A stretch of 64,000 nucleotides of DNA from Linepithema humile (lineage: Eukaryota > Arthropoda > Insecta > Hymenoptera > Formicidae), in assembly GCF_040581485.1 (NCBI RefSeq), contig NC_090133.1, forward strand, positions 8,122,001-8,186,000, read 5' to 3'. The translations under genes were made by a program, and so were the position numbers. Shown here one piece after another: positions 11,133 to 23,647 of the stretch. Under the pieces are notes generated by a model. The model was not told the DNA's origin. It did not search any database and was given only the letters and a program-made list of their open reading frames with translations. How positions within the stretch are numbered: the stretch's first letter is position 1; every line of letters starts with the position of its first letter.

Positions 11133-13872
11133 TAGAAGAGGAAGAGAGAAAGAGAAAAAGAGACGAGTCACCGCGCGTGCATGAATCGCAAATGGCTTTC
11201 GCGCCGCTGCTGCAGGTTATTCCGTTTATCGTGCGCAAATATCGGGGGTCTCGATGATAAATTTATTTTCATCCGGGAAGCATGCTCGGCCGCTCGAACA
11301 ATGTTATTGGCCGATTTGCCGCGCGACTCGCGGGATAAATTGCTGTTTCCGATATAGGATGCTGTGGCCCTGACCCCGGCAGCGCGATACGTATTATTTT
11401 CGGACCGTGGGACATTATTTCACGATGTTAGTATTTCATTTGCTTTATCCTCTACATTTATTACGTATATGTAAATATTTAAACATAATTACTTTGAAAT
11501 TTCGCATGGACGTCTCTTGGCGATATTTAATTCCGCTCGAGACTTTTGCAACAATCACAGCGCACAATTTTTATCGCATAACCTTTATATGATTTTTATC
11601 GACCGTTGTATTGATTAATGATTTATTAACATTTACAGTTTCAATTGAATTATTCATCCGTATGAAACTGTGATGTTCCGTACACTTGATATAACAGTAA
11701 GAAAAAGTAAAATTTGACGCTATTGGTGCGTGAAAAATTATTCAACGCGAGATAAGACGCTGCGGAATTGAAATGTATGGAAACGTAACGGTAACCGAGT
11801 TGAACTTACATAGTCGTTTTATGCAAGCACGCTCTATTTCACTATATTGGAAATCGAAGAATCGCAGTTACCGACAACGAACGAGCTGCAAAAGTAAAAC
11901 CTCGATAGCGGCGATGAAGGAAACGGAAGTGCCGTTTAATTGCAAGGTTTCGTTTAGTTGCAGCCATTTATTGTTTCGGACACGGACAGAAATGATTGCA
12001 CTTTTATTCTCTATTTCTAACTTGTTCACAAAAGAATTCGAATACTCGTCAAAAGTGCAATCGTTTTAGATTCATCTGGCAGTATATTCATGCAATAATA
12101 AACTTTCGTCAGTGTAATCGAGTGAAGAATTTGTTGTTCCTAAAGGTATTTCCAATTTTAACATTTTATGACACAGCACTATATGATAATATAGTTCACA
12201 AAAATGTTTTATACATGCTGAATTTTATTCGCCCGTATAGAAATACCGGCAGCAATATTTCGAATGTTCGCAGCACAGAAATGCATTTGTTAAGGTGAAT
12301 TACATTAAAGTACGTACAAGGAAAGCGCGACCCGCGAAGCCGAAATCTCTGTGCTTGTCGTGCGCGCATTGCCAGCTTTTACGGCGGCCAGATTGTGAAC
12401 CGTATAATACGGGGGTTAGGGTGAGAATGTTACACGAAATGGAAATTGTACGCTGTTTACGAAGGACGCACGCCTGGAATATTATTCCGCTTGCACTCCG
12501 ATAAAACAGCGGGACGCTTTTACTGCGCCGGATAAATATCCGGGCCAAATTAAAAGCACTATTTTATCACGAAGACATGCCCGGCGCGCTCAACTAGGCC
12601 GAAACACGTCATAATTTGCCGAATACACTCATTCCCGGATTTACGCGCTTCTTTTTGCACGCTTCCATTTTTACGCGGCGAAAAATCTCGGGTAAATAGT
12701 CCGAATATTGCTCATTTCGCGTTGGACGTTTGAGACATTCCTGATTCGTGTGGTTTGTACTGTAGAATCGGAAAAATTGCCTCAGAAATTCCTCAACCGT
12801 AAAGATAAATTGACCGACAGTGACCAACTGCTCATCGGTATAGTCAATTTTGTGACATTTAGTAAAATATTAGCTCTGATGCATTGAAAGAGAGCCGTGT
12901 GTCGACAATGAATTCGGGGTGAAAGAAAGTAGGTAAAGTCGGCGAACAAGTGGAAGTAACTTTATAACTAACGGCGGATAATCTGTTTCGAAAGAGACGA
13001 GAGCGGAAGTCCCCGGTTAGATGGTTCGGTGACTAGAAGAAAGGCGTAAGCGTGGGTGGGGATAATCCTGTCGTTTTAGAGACGCGGATATTCGAGGAAA
13101 GAGACGAGAACCACCAGTCCGTGCCTCGGCGTCAAAGGGATTCTTTTTTTCTTTTTTCTCTTCTTTTTTCTACGCGCTTGCAGCTCGTCGCAATACGTCG
13201 AGTACTTCAGGATATTGCCTCGCTCGCGTTGAAAGAAAGAGAGAGCGTATCGAGTCGTATCGCGTTCTTCGCTGACGAGCGGAGAAACGCACACGGGATA
13301 TACGACACGTGAATTACCGGAAAAAAAAAAAGTTGCATGGCTGGCAATTAACGTCAATAGTATAAAATGCGTGTAGCGACGGCGGTGCGGTCGACAGTCG
13401 CGTACGGCGCCGGTGAATACCGATGAAAGACGACTTCTTTTCGGACGTAGCAAAATTTATTCCGCCGCTAAATCGGCTTGTTTACCTCAAAGGAGGCCGG
13501 GAAATTGCGTCGAGTTGAAAGCGCCAGTAAATGGATGTTATTTCGCATGTCTGTAATTTCCCCGGTTATTGCGGACCTCCTGACACTATGGCGGCGGCGG
13601 GATAAAAGAGGATTTTGCAAATTCATAACTTTCAATCAAGGTTATTATTAGCAGCGGCCGGCGCAAACTGAATTGATTGCGTCTTAAAAGTTGCATGTAG
13701 GTAACGTTGTTTGCCTAATAAAGGTGAATTTCACGCTTTCATAAATAGAAAAGAGAATGAATGGGGAATATCGGGAGTATCCCATCGCAATTACACTCCG
13801 CTTGTGCCGCGGCCATTGACCGAGCGAGAGTTCCGTACGAGTTTCGCTGCGAAAGACTTTGCTAAAGTTGCA

Positions 13873-13896
13873 CCCCTCCCCCCCTCCCCCCCCCCC
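13873..13896. repeat. C-tract C4-T-C7-T-C11
   Basis: Three cytosine runs separated by single T residues. The complementary strand carries G11-A-G7-A-G4, which can fold as an intramolecular G-quadruplex. Confidence 0.9.
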
Positions 13897-14553
13897 GTGC
13901 TGACCTGTGCGCTGCGGATTAATTTATTGTCTATACGCTGGAAGTTCGGCTGGGAGTTACGTCAGTTACGACTGTCATAGAAGTAACGCGCTTAGCTGCA
14001 GCTTTCTGTGAGACAGATATTAAATGACCGTAAATTCTCTCGCGTCGGCATTAATACAGCGAATTTAATACAAATTTCATACATGTCGGAATTACGTACT
14101 TTGCCGCACTTACGCAAATGTTCGAAATTTATACACGGCGAAAAATATGTCATCGATCTAAATAGAGGTTCTTAGGTTCGTTTTGAACGTAGCAAAGCAT
14201 CCGATATTTATTTATCCGCGATATTTTCCCGACTATGTTTGTCGTATAGATCGAAAGATTTATTTGATAGCGATATTACGAGGAAGAAGCACACGCGATG
14301 GAAACGCAATCGAGCTGTTTTAACCGCACGAAGGTTTACGGAGGCTAAGCTTACTTGCCCTCCTTTCGCTGTCTCTCTCGTGCGCTTTTTGCCAGCGCCA
14401 AGTAAATAGACGCGAGCGTTTCCGCGGGACATTTCACGCAGGTCCGGCAAAAAGATCCCGTCATTCGCAGGCCTTTGAAGACGCTGTCGCCCGTCGAATA
14501 AGACCATTTGAATACCACGCAACTTCCGGGATGAAACCACACTCGCGCACATA

Positions 14554-14576
14554 CTCTCTCTCTCTCTCTCTCTCTC
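14554..14576 (+). repeat. (CT)n microsatellite
   Basis: An uninterrupted CT run. It makes RERERE and SLSLSL peptides in overlapping frames that should not be read as genes. Confidence 0.95.
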
Positions 14577-14877
14577 GTCCCAAAACAGCGTTTCACGTGC
14601 ACGTCTATTTTCGTTTCCGACACTCGCTTCCTATGTCTTTCTCGCTCGTATCTCGGCGTATGCAGCGTGGTTTCTTTTATCGTTCTACACGCGCTTTTCC
14701 CGCGCATCCCGTTCCGCCGGCTGATAGCCGCGCCGGACTTTGACGAATGACACATACGTTTATCACCTCGACTATTCGCTCCCCCGGTCATCCTCCCGAA
14801 CGCGTCCGTTCGCCCCCTTTTATCTCCATCTCTCTTTTCACGTCTCACTCTTCCGCGTCCTCTCATCCTCATTTCAG

Positions 14878-15018
14878 GCCCTTCCTCCTATCGCGGTCGT
14901 TATCTGCATCTTCCTTTCGCTTTATATTTACCCTAACGCGGACAGCACGGAGATTGAAAATGTTGATCAACTGTACGAACGCTACCGCTATCTGTGCTAC
15001 ACGGGTGTTTACGAATAG
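14878..15018 (+). CDS. Candidate 3'-terminal exon, unknown product
   Basis: A long pyrimidine-rich tract (about 14790-14873) ends in ATTTCAG at 14871-14877. The frame after it is open for 46 codons to a TAG at 15016-15018. The peptide starts with a hydrophobic run (IAVVICIFLSLYIY), then PNA, then a mixed, charged tail containing IENVDQLYERY. Hydrophobic core plus Ala would fit a signal peptide end or membrane anchor, but no ATG follows the acceptor and an upstream exon is not visible. I do not recognise a family. The whole CT-rich block may produce the acceptor look by chance. Confidence 0.15.
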   Translation, partial: ALPPIAVVICIFLSLYIYPNADSTEIENVDQLYERYRYLCYTGVYE

Positions 15019-16789
15019 ATAAACTGTCACTGATTATAGTGACTCGATGTCATTTACTATGTGATTGGCTGAAAGCAAAATCGAAGATATTCTTTGACGA
15101 TGCCGCGTCAATCTCGACCATGTCGCGCGTAAACTAAATCGTGGCAAAAGTTTTGCTCTGTTTGCGTCAATTTACGCTTATTTCAGATAAATGAAACAAT
15201 ATATTGTTGCGTTGTTCTATTTACCCGTCTCGATTTATTATACACAACAATCTCGAAAGGTAAATTATAATTGCCACAAGTTGATCTTATTCCGTGCTGT
15301 CGTGAAGGATTTAACGTGACTTCTATCGGCGTACACGACAACCAAGGGCTCGAACTATCACGAGTGCTGCAATTATCCCTTGTTACATTTGATCTTAAGC
15401 TTTCCAGCGCGTAACCGCAATTTCAAACTCGAACAACGACATAAATTCCAATCGGGTTTCGTCGCTAAATGCACGGCTCGTTCATTCTTTAGAATCCCGC
15501 GATAGGTGGCTCCTCGAAAGCGATATCCAGACGTTCTTTATTCTCGTTTCCCTCTACCAAAACTTGAACTTACCTATAGATCTACCACGGTTATTACATC
15601 GATTCATTCGCCGGTGATTGTGGCTCTCAAAGCTCATGAAAGCTCGCTAGCTTTGTGCGCTTTTGGTCCTTTCTTTCGCGCACGACAAAAGCTAACGCGA
15701 TTGTAAAGTTTCCAGTACACAGACGATCGTGCTACTATTCGAAACCGGCACGTCGTCGGAAGTTTGCGAGAAACGTTTAATTCGATCATTCCGCCTCTCA
15801 AAGAGATCACTTAGAAATATTCTTGGGTCGGAGATGTATCTTGAGCATTGTTAAAAGCAACATTGTTGCTAAAAGTTGCGCAAAAACTGTATCAAAAGTT
15901 GTTTTGAATAGTATAAAAATTTTCAAAACTTCCGTCACTTTCCAATTAAGCCACTTTAATCTCTTTATTTTTGCCACTTTATATTTCACAGTTTGCACAT
16001 GGGAAATAATTTCGTTTCACCGCTGCCCCAATAATACGGCCATACTTTAGATGTATCTTTACATGCGTGCATATATTATCCAGACATAAATATTAGATCG
16101 GTTGAGCGGTTTTACTCCTGGGGATAGCTCATTTTGTTTATAGTTGGCCGATTTCTCCGCGAGCGTATTTACTAATAATATATGCTTTAAATATGTATTA
16201 CTCATTTAAATATACTATGAAACATTATATTGCAAGCATTATTATATACAGCAAAATGTAATAAATACATGTTGCAAAGATTTTATTATAAATACAAATT
16301 TAAAATTTTAACATATTTTACAAATTTTAATTAAAAATTTCGCACAAATTGATATATTTAATTACAATTTCATGTAATTTTGCGTTTTCTACGGTATGTT
16401 TTTTGGCAAGCTTGCTTAAAAATATATCAAAATCCGGTCTGATATAAATTGTATGTTGTAACCTTTGTCATATACTTTTTTGATATTAGAACTCTATTGA
16501 TTCGCGGTTTCTATTCGCTTTCGGGTTTTGATAGGGTACGCGCGTACAACGAACGATCGCTACATTAAATCTAAGAATAACAATGGATCGCGGCCTCCAA
16601 TGAGACCAGTTCTGAAACGATCGCTCCATTGGTTATATCGTCTATTCGGAACGTCGCGTTCGTTTGTTACACGGCCGACCAGTAGCTTTTACGGCATATA
16701 TTCACTGCATTCCATCCAGTAGTTTTCCCCTCCTCTCGGAGAATTAATGTTTCCATTCATCCCCGGAATTTCAGGTAATGAGAGATACT

Positions 16790-16857
16790 TCTCTCTCTTT
16801 CTTTATTTCTCTGCTGCTTTCTCTCTCTTTCTCTCTCTCTCGCTCTCTCTTTCTCCG
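16790..16857 (+). repeat. CT-rich (TTTC/CT)n tract
   Basis: An impure run of CT and TTTC units over about 68 bases. Confidence 0.85.
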
Positions 16858-16940
16858 CTCCGACAATTTTCTCTACATTTCTCCGCTCGGTCGACCTTTC
16901 CCATCCCTTGCTGCTTTTGCTCCATATTTACCTATCAGTT

Positions 16941-16966
16941 CTTCGTAATAGCGCAGTATTACGAAG
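16941..16966. repeat. Perfect 10-bp inverted repeat, 6-base loop
   Basis: CTTCGTAATA at 16941-16950 and its exact reverse complement TATTACGAAG at 16957-16966 are separated by GCGCAG. Its function is unknown. It could form a cruciform or a short RNA hairpin, or be a dyad binding site. Confidence 0.8.
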
Positions 16967-19503
16967 CGTTGTGGAACTGTTATTATGTGCCGATAACATT
17001 GTTCCCTCCAAATCTTTTCCGAGATGCTGTCCCGATACGTGTTTTCGATCGTATCCTAGTCTTTTTGCGAAAATGAGGGAACGTGTATCTAACGCGAATG
17101 ATTGTTTTGCAGTCTATTAATTTCTACAATTTATAAAAAAAAAAAACGATCGAGAAACTTGCGTAATTTAAGTGTAATCTCAATTTCAACAAGAACATAA
17201 CTTACACAAAAGATTTAACTTGGTGTTTACGCGTTACATTACTAAGCGTTAAAGAGAAATTGTTCGGTTGCCGCTTCTACAGTTTCGCCGCTCGCAAAAC
17301 GTAGAAAATGACCAAAAGTTAGATTACGGTAAACGGAAGCGAGCAATTTATTACGAAGTTATTCCGTATATATATAGATATTCGCTGTTATATTTTTCGG
17401 AAGATCGATAAAGCTAATAATTCAGCGCGCGGAAAGTTGCACGCAATCGTTTTGATAAAGATTGTATTGTAACATCAAACAGTCGTTGATGTATTCCGAC
17501 GAAAATAATAACTCGGCTTGTTTACGCGCGCTAATTAGACATCCGGGTGACGTAAACTGGATGTGCGCTTAACGGATGCGGCAAAACGCGAGACGCGTTT
17601 TTTGGTGCGTCGTACGTCGCGGAACGTCGTTAAAATAACTGCTCGTTATCGCGGCCGTGAGACGAGGACGTGACGACAGAGAGGAAAAGAAGAGCGCGGG
17701 ATTAACAAGGATAATGTGTAATTTTCCATCGTGTCGGTTCAACCGAAGACGCGGAAAAATACGTCCCCGCGCGGCTTTCACGTGTGTGTTTTGCGCGCGC
17801 GGAACAGGCCACGCATGACCGAGTCTTTGGCGGGAGTAACAGAGAGACAATATGGAAAACCGCGCGGCCGTGTACATTGCCGCGAGACGATATTACACGG
17901 CGACCCCGTTTCATTTATTTGCTCTCTGAATAGCAGCGTCCGCGTAAACGTGTACACGCGTCGCAATATATGGGTTCCAGGCGTGTATACGCGCGGGTGT
18001 GTTTGTATATTCAAATACGTATTGTCTTCCCTCTTGCGCAGCTACACCGTGTAAACATCGACGGCGCTTTACGGTTGCGTTTTATTTTCACGAAGAAGTT
18101 ACCGCGGGCGACCGATACACGGAATACAATTAGCGCGGCCTGATGTGACCGCGACGACGGGCGAACTACGAAAAGTGCAATGCGAAATTCTGTCGCTGCG
18201 CGAAGACAATAAAATTGAGACAATATAAATGCAAATGCACCATTAGCCGGCGGAGGCAAAAATGCGCGCCGAACGTCGAGAGGAGGACCGACCGAGCCGG
18301 CGAGACTCGGCGGCCGATTAGCTCTTTTCGACGAGAGGAGAGCCCGGGGGATGCTTTTTAACGAGACGCGCTCCTCCGCTTCCTACGTGTCGCATCTATC
18401 ATCGTTAAGAAGCGCGGCACAATTTGGTTTAATTAGCTCTTAATTTAATTCAATACCAACTGCCATTACGAGATAATAGAGCGGGTGATGAGTGGGGAGG
18501 CAAGGGGTAACAAACGAGGAACCGACCGGCGACGATTATGTCCGGAACATACACGAACAAGGCGTTCACTTTTATCGTTTCATAAACCAGATTAACGTCA
18601 CAATTTTCTTTATTGCCCGGACCGTGGCGTGGCCTGTGGCGTGTCGTTCCGCTGAAAAATCCGGCTCGCCGGCTATAAGACGGACACAGCGTCGAGCTGC
18701 GCCACTCGCGGCGGCAGAAATGGAAATACGCAGTGATGAAAATACATGCCCCAGTTCTTGCGTTTGCTCTGCACGCCCGTGTTGTACATGTGTCTCTAGT
18801 TTCTCGATATCGTTCGCGTCCGATTAACGTCCTTTCACTCCAAAATAGTCCGACATGCAGTTCTCTTTGAATTATTACATTCCGAGACTTGCGCAATTTG
18901 CTTTAAAGGAAAATGAAGTGAGTAAATACGAAGAATAAAGTAAATAAGAAAGTAGTGACAAGATTAAGCTGATGGCAAGTTGTATTATAAGCACATTTTA
19001 AGTCAATCTTGTATCATTTATTTTTCAATGATTGATACCTATATTATTTCAACTTTAAAGTTCTTTTAATAGAAAATACGATATCTCAGACATGTCTTGA
19101 ATAAAATGAAGCAAATATTGCAACTAGTATCGGAGATAAAACGATCCTGTTAAATCTTATCAATTAGCGATAAGTCTAATTAAAGAACGTTTGTCTCTAA
19201 CCTTCCGGTAGAGTGCGAATAATTGTTCCGATCGATTTACTTCGAGCAGCGCGTGTAGAGTCGCAATTATTTACGGTATTAGCAGGCGAACACGGCTTTT
19301 ATCGGTTGACGTGATTTTTCCTATTGAGAAACGATTCCGCGCGAGATCGTTAGCGAGACTTATTACTATTCCGGAAGCGGTACGAAATTTATGTCCGGCG
19401 CGGTTAGTCTCCGTGAAATTTTCACTTATCCCGCTCGTCTGCACCGTATCTTTTATCCCGAAGGACAAATTGGATAGTCCGACGAAAGGATACGATGGAG
19501 GGG

Positions 19504-19521
19504 GAGAGAGAGAGAGAGAGA
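19504..19521 (+). repeat. (GA)n microsatellite
   Basis: A short perfect GA run. Confidence 0.9.
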
Positions 19522-19702
19522 ACTCCATCCAATTTGCAATGCACAGGAGCGGCCATGCCTGTTCCGCCGTCGTCTGTAGTACGCGCATTACGTGCTCGCG
19601 CTTCCACCAGTTTTGATAATAACTTCGTGTCGTTTGTGCGGTTTTTTTCAGCTCCTTTTTTTCTTTTGTCAATGGGTGAATTGGTCCTATCTACATTATT
19701 CC

Positions 19703-19722
19703 AAAAAAAAAAAAAAAAAAAA
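19703..19722 (+). repeat. A20 homopolymer
   Basis: Twenty consecutive A residues with no AATAAA just upstream. Confidence 0.95.
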
Positions 19723-20310
19723 TTTTCAGGACTATTTCGCCTCGTTTTGTTATCGTTGCAGTCATCTCGTACCTTCGCGAAAATTTCTTTCTGACGAGCA
19801 TCTCGAAAAAAATTCACGATGCTTCCCGAGAAATGTAAACAATTCGTGTCTTGCTGGGATAGAAATAAATTGGCAATCTGGCGAAAGAAATTCCCTCTTT
19901 TGTTCCGACCGGCATCGCGACGCGTACACCGAGCAAACGCACATTTAGAAAGTGCGGAAATGGATATTAACAGCGCGCAACGAGTTTCCGTTGTTCGCAC
20001 AACATCTCGAGCAACAAAGTCGCGTTTTCTTAATTCATCGTCATAAAGAAAATTTTCCATTAAATTCGTCGTGAAGGTGTACGTGCGATTCGCGTGTTGC
20101 CCGCGCGGTGAGCCGGGCACAGACATGAGTACGCGAGCACGTAGTGGTACGTCAGGCAGACTAAAAGGCACGGAAAGTATGCGCACGTGCAAGGAACTAC
20201 TGCATCTGCTCGCATCCGGGACGCGGGCGCGCAGATTTACGGAGAGGCTGCCGGCAGAGTGACCCGAATATGTACGAAGTGATGCATTACGCGGCTGCTA
20301 CTGGCGTATT

Positions 20311-20523
20311 ATGAATTTTCAGCTTTTATTACGACGCGTGTATCCCGGCGACGCCGTCACGGAAGCGCCGGGGACACTGGCGACGACGTTTAATCCATTT
20401 CGAATTCCGGTGGCCCTCTCTACAAAAGGCGTAGACAGAACAATCGCGCGCTCGAGGCAAATGTTAGCGAAGGCACAAGCGACGGGAGATAATAGAACCT
20501 TCCAGCAGTTATATCAGACGTAA
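20311..20523 (+). CDS. Small ORF, 70 codons, unknown product
   Basis: Starts with a true ATG and ends at TAA (20521-20523). The peptide has balanced composition and no low-complexity stretch; its C-terminal part includes RQMLAKAQATGDNRTFQQLY, which reads like an amphipathic helix. Codons 2-4 contain TTTTCAG (20316-20322), so an alternative is a terminal exon beginning at 20323 in the same phase. There is no recognised domain, no clear promoter, and no supporting neighbour. A chance ORF of this length is entirely possible. Confidence 0.18.
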   Translation: MNFQLLLRRVYPGDAVTEAPGTLATTFNPFRIPVALSTKGVDRTIARSRQMLAKAQATGDNRTFQQLYQT

Positions 20524-23478
20524 TTCCTCGCACGAAATGTCCGATGTTTTAACGTCTGAAAAGATACGGAAGAACCGAGTCGCGGCCGATGCCGCGAAGA
20601 AACTCTTGACGAAACGGAATAATTCTTTATTATAATCGCGGCCGTTTAACGGGAATAAGCGAAACGGATAAAGGAAACTTTATACGCGCAATTAACATTG
20701 TTAACCGTGGAACGTACAACTATTTGCAAACAGATTACGTGGAATACGAAAACTCTGCTCGGGTCTTTGAGCGCAAACGTAATGCATAAATCTCTAAATC
20801 AAGAAAAAGTGCATTCGTAAGTGCGCTTTTTAATCGCATCGCGATCTAAATGCCGCGGCTATTAAGCGTAATGTGAAATCGTGCAGATGTTGGTTGCGCA
20901 CACGGCAATCGCGCTCGTTCACCGTTCCGGTGATCTTGATATCATCATTTCGCGGCAAAGCGACAGCGACAACGACACACGCGAATCGCAAATTCGGTGT
21001 GCTCAAGGTAGTTGCGTGTGTTGCATAATTATCAGCGTGTGTCAATCTCGATAACTGCGGTCGCAGCGAGTCTTTATTGCGAATGCCGTCGCGTGTCTTA
21101 TCCGATCGAGTTGCCATCGATTCAGAATCACTGCAGTCCGCTGCTGTTTCGCGAGACACAGACGCACGCCCGTGATTCAATTAATATCGCTTTCGCTAAT
21201 GACGCCGCCGCCGTGTCGGCAAGAATGAGACGACAGATGAGGGAATTTGGATTTTCCGCGAAGAAACTGAAGTCGCGCATGAATAATCATGAACGCTCAG
21301 TAAGCTGACGAACAACGATCGGGAGCGCGAACAGGGTCCAAATATATTTACATATTTTCCATCGCGCCGGTTATTCGACCATTTCGCCCGGGAGTGGCTT
21401 TACTCGCACTGATCATACACACAAGGTACTTGAGAGATCACGAAAAAAACAAATATAACAAAACAAATATTGTGTTTACTGTTTTTTTTTTTACTCGTTT
21501 GTTTGTTTTTGCACGTCCTTATCTTTTTTTTTTACATTTGGGAGCAAAACAGCAATAGATGGAAAACACAAGTTATTTAAAAAGTCGCGAGATTACTTGT
21601 TTTAACGACTAATTCAAGTTGATAATTGAAATTTCTAAACACCGTTTTTGCTTATTTTGCTGCTTAGCGTTCACAGCACGAGTGCAAATATACATAGCAG
21701 CGTATTTTCCGAGAGTAAAATTACATACAATGCTGCGTTTGATCACCGCTCGTAGTAGCCTGTTCATCGTTTACCGTCGCGACATGATTACTGCTTTTCG
21801 CGAACATTCAGAGAACATTTCATCCAAGTCACTTCTGGACTCGCCGAGAATTTGTGCTCACTGTTTGGTCGAAACTTAAAAGCGCCATTCAATGCAGATC
21901 CCGATTTCCACGGTCGCGTCCGGCAGTCCTTGTAAGATAAAGTCAGCGAGGATACTCCCTAGATAATCTTTCTTACGACATGAAGTTTACTCTCCTCCGC
22001 TCGAAAAGTTTTCAAAATTTCTTTGTCGGTACGCAGCGTTACGTTATTTTCAATCTCGAACTCAGAAGCGTTTCTTTAACTTTCGTCGAGCTCTCTCGTG
22101 AAGAATCCTTCAGACGCAAAGAAAGTATTCTACAAATTAAAGCTGTACAGAGCCGCGCACATTCTATTAATAATTTTCAAAGTTACGATTGCGATGCTGC
22201 CGGTGGTAGTCGTTCGTTTTCAATTGTGCCGAGGAATCTATCTATCTATTGCGCCGACCGAATATCCGGTTGCGGCAGTGCGCTCCATATATTCCACATT
22301 TACGCGCACATAAACAGCGATGTGTCTAACAAAAGGGTGGTATAGGTCGCTTCGCCTCTCGATCCCCCTTTGCTATCGCGGAAGGAAGGTGGCGGCAATG
22401 CGACGGAGGAGGGATGGGAGGCAGCGGGAGACGTGAAAGAGAAGAGGGCGGTGGGTCGAAGGACTACTCTGTTTGCTAATTACTCGGCGTCGGCACATTT
22501 GCATCCACGTTCGCGCCAGCCCTCGGCTGGTGGCGTTAACCTTCTCATTAAACGTAATTGTTTGCAATAATTTGATGCCACCTGTCTCCCTCCGACCGTT
22601 ACTACAGCAGGCAAGTTCGCCACTAAGTCTCTTCGCTCCGCTACCTTCCTGACTGTTGCATTGCCGCCGCCGCGACTGTCTTCTCGTGCTCCATCGTCGC
22701 CGTGTATGTGTGCCCGCGCCCGATAGTCGTGGTGGAACGCCCACCGTGTATTCTCCCGAGGCGCGAATGTACGCGCGAGAGAGATTCTGATTGCAGACTG
22801 CCTCCACGAAGACGTTGCCGCGGTGTCGCGCGGAAATCTTATGTGTCCGCCATGACATTTCGCATCCAGATGTTGTGCCCTATATATTGCATCTCCCGGC
22901 AAAGTCGAGACGTATAATTCGAGAACAAAATTTGCATAAGCCGTCCGATGGAGTTGTACCATTAAAATTCGGTGGCTGCTTAATAAAGATTTTCCGAAAT
23001 TGACTTACTCTAAATACTTTTGCATCTTAATTTAATCGGGATTGCCATTTTAATTTTATTAATAGCATCTCCACTAACGGAATAATTAAATTATCGGAAA
23101 AATTTTTAAGTTTAATAAAATTTCATTACAAAATATTAACTCTATGATCAAAGAATTCTTCGATTCAACGATAATGCGTCCGAATGTCACTATATGTTTG
23201 CCATTTCATTTTCAAACTGGTCTTACTGATATTACACGCTGAATCTTACAAAGTATTATATAAAAAAAAAAACTACAGAGCGGAGCGGTGGAATCGCTAT
23301 ATGACGCGGATGCTATTCGTCGTCGCTATCGGCGCGTCGCGTCAGCGTATAACTCTCGTGAAACTCCGCGAATCTTCACTGTTTGCCCTGCAAACTCGAT
23401 ATAGCTTGTATCGTCTCACAGCGCTACGGCCAATAAGTATTCGCAAACGATAAATCCTTCTCCTCGCTTTCGTTTTAG
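20524..23478. other. Gene-free stretch
   Basis: No supportable gene is seen. GC-rich DNA at about 22.35-22.92 kb keeps several overlapping frames open on both strands (up to about 160 codons), with no recognisable domain. 22380-22460 is purine-rich and guanine-rich. Confidence 0.55.
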
Positions 23479-23647
23479 CTGCTTCCCGACAAACTTTGGC
23501 TACGCCGCGGGAGAGACGTGGCAGACAACTCCCGGAACTTTTCTACGTCTCCCGTAAGTCCTGAGAATACCGAAGCGGGTTTTATCGTACGAATCAAAGT
23601 GTGTACCTTCGTATCACGGGATTGCGAGATGCGTCAGTCAATATCAG
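23479..23647 (+). CDS. Candidate internal coding exon, unknown product
   Basis: The stretch lies between a pyrimidine-rich acceptor (TCGCTTTCGTTTTAG, ending 23478) and a full consensus donor CAG/GTAAGT at 23648-23653. Of the three forward frames only the first is open throughout: 56 codons plus one base, leaving phase 1 at the donor. The other two frames meet stops. The peptide is not low-complexity and includes SPENTEAGFIVRIKVCTF. I do not recognise a domain. A chance open frame of 56 codons is not rare, so the main support is the coincidence of good splice sites at both ends with an open frame. Partner exons were not found. Confidence 0.25.

Larger units (their letters stand above)
10400..14877. 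other. Gene-free stretch with simple repeats
   Basis: No supportable gene is seen. Many of the ORFs that cross it do so through the (GA)n tract at 11.1 kb or the C-rich tract at 13.87 kb and inherit low-complexity RERERE, SLSLSL or poly-Pro peptides, which marks them as spurious. A plus-strand frame at about 13.74-13.87 kb reads like ordinary protein but has no ATG, splice site or recognised domain and runs into the poly-C tract. Confidence 0.55.
15019..20310. other. Gene-free stretch, AT-rich to CpG-rich
   Basis: It contains an AT-rich block at about 16.1-16.5 kb, a CT-rich tract at 16.8 kb, a perfect hairpin at 16.95 kb, and CpG-rich DNA at about 17.5-18.4 kb. The 256-codon minus-strand ORF at 19422-20192 is built across a (GA)n tract and an A20 run and starts with TTG, so it is not called. 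A CAG/GTAATG donor-like word at 16772-16779 and a minus-strand ATAG/GTAAGT near 15573 have no convincing partner exons. Confidence 0.55.

Noticed and set aside
10925..11257. Plus and minus ORFs across the (GA)n tract
   Set aside because: The peptides are dominated by RERERE or SLSLSL repeats from the microsatellite.
13711..13980. 89-codon plus ORF with a protein-like first half
   Set aside because: Non-ATG start, runs into the C-tract (poly-Pro), no acceptor at its start.
14351..14872. 173-codon Arg-rich minus ORF
   Set aside because: It contains RERERE from the (CT)n tract and is open because the region is pyrimidine-rich; no domain seen.
15540..15720. Minus-strand exon ending in ATAG/GTAAGT near 15574
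   Set aside because: Upstream frames hit stops soon and no acceptor is visible at a sensible distance.
19422..20192. 256-codon minus-strand ORF
   Set aside because: It crosses an A20 run (giving poly-Phe) and a (GA)n tract (giving SLSLS), begins with TTG, and has no domain; best explained by chance and simple repeats.
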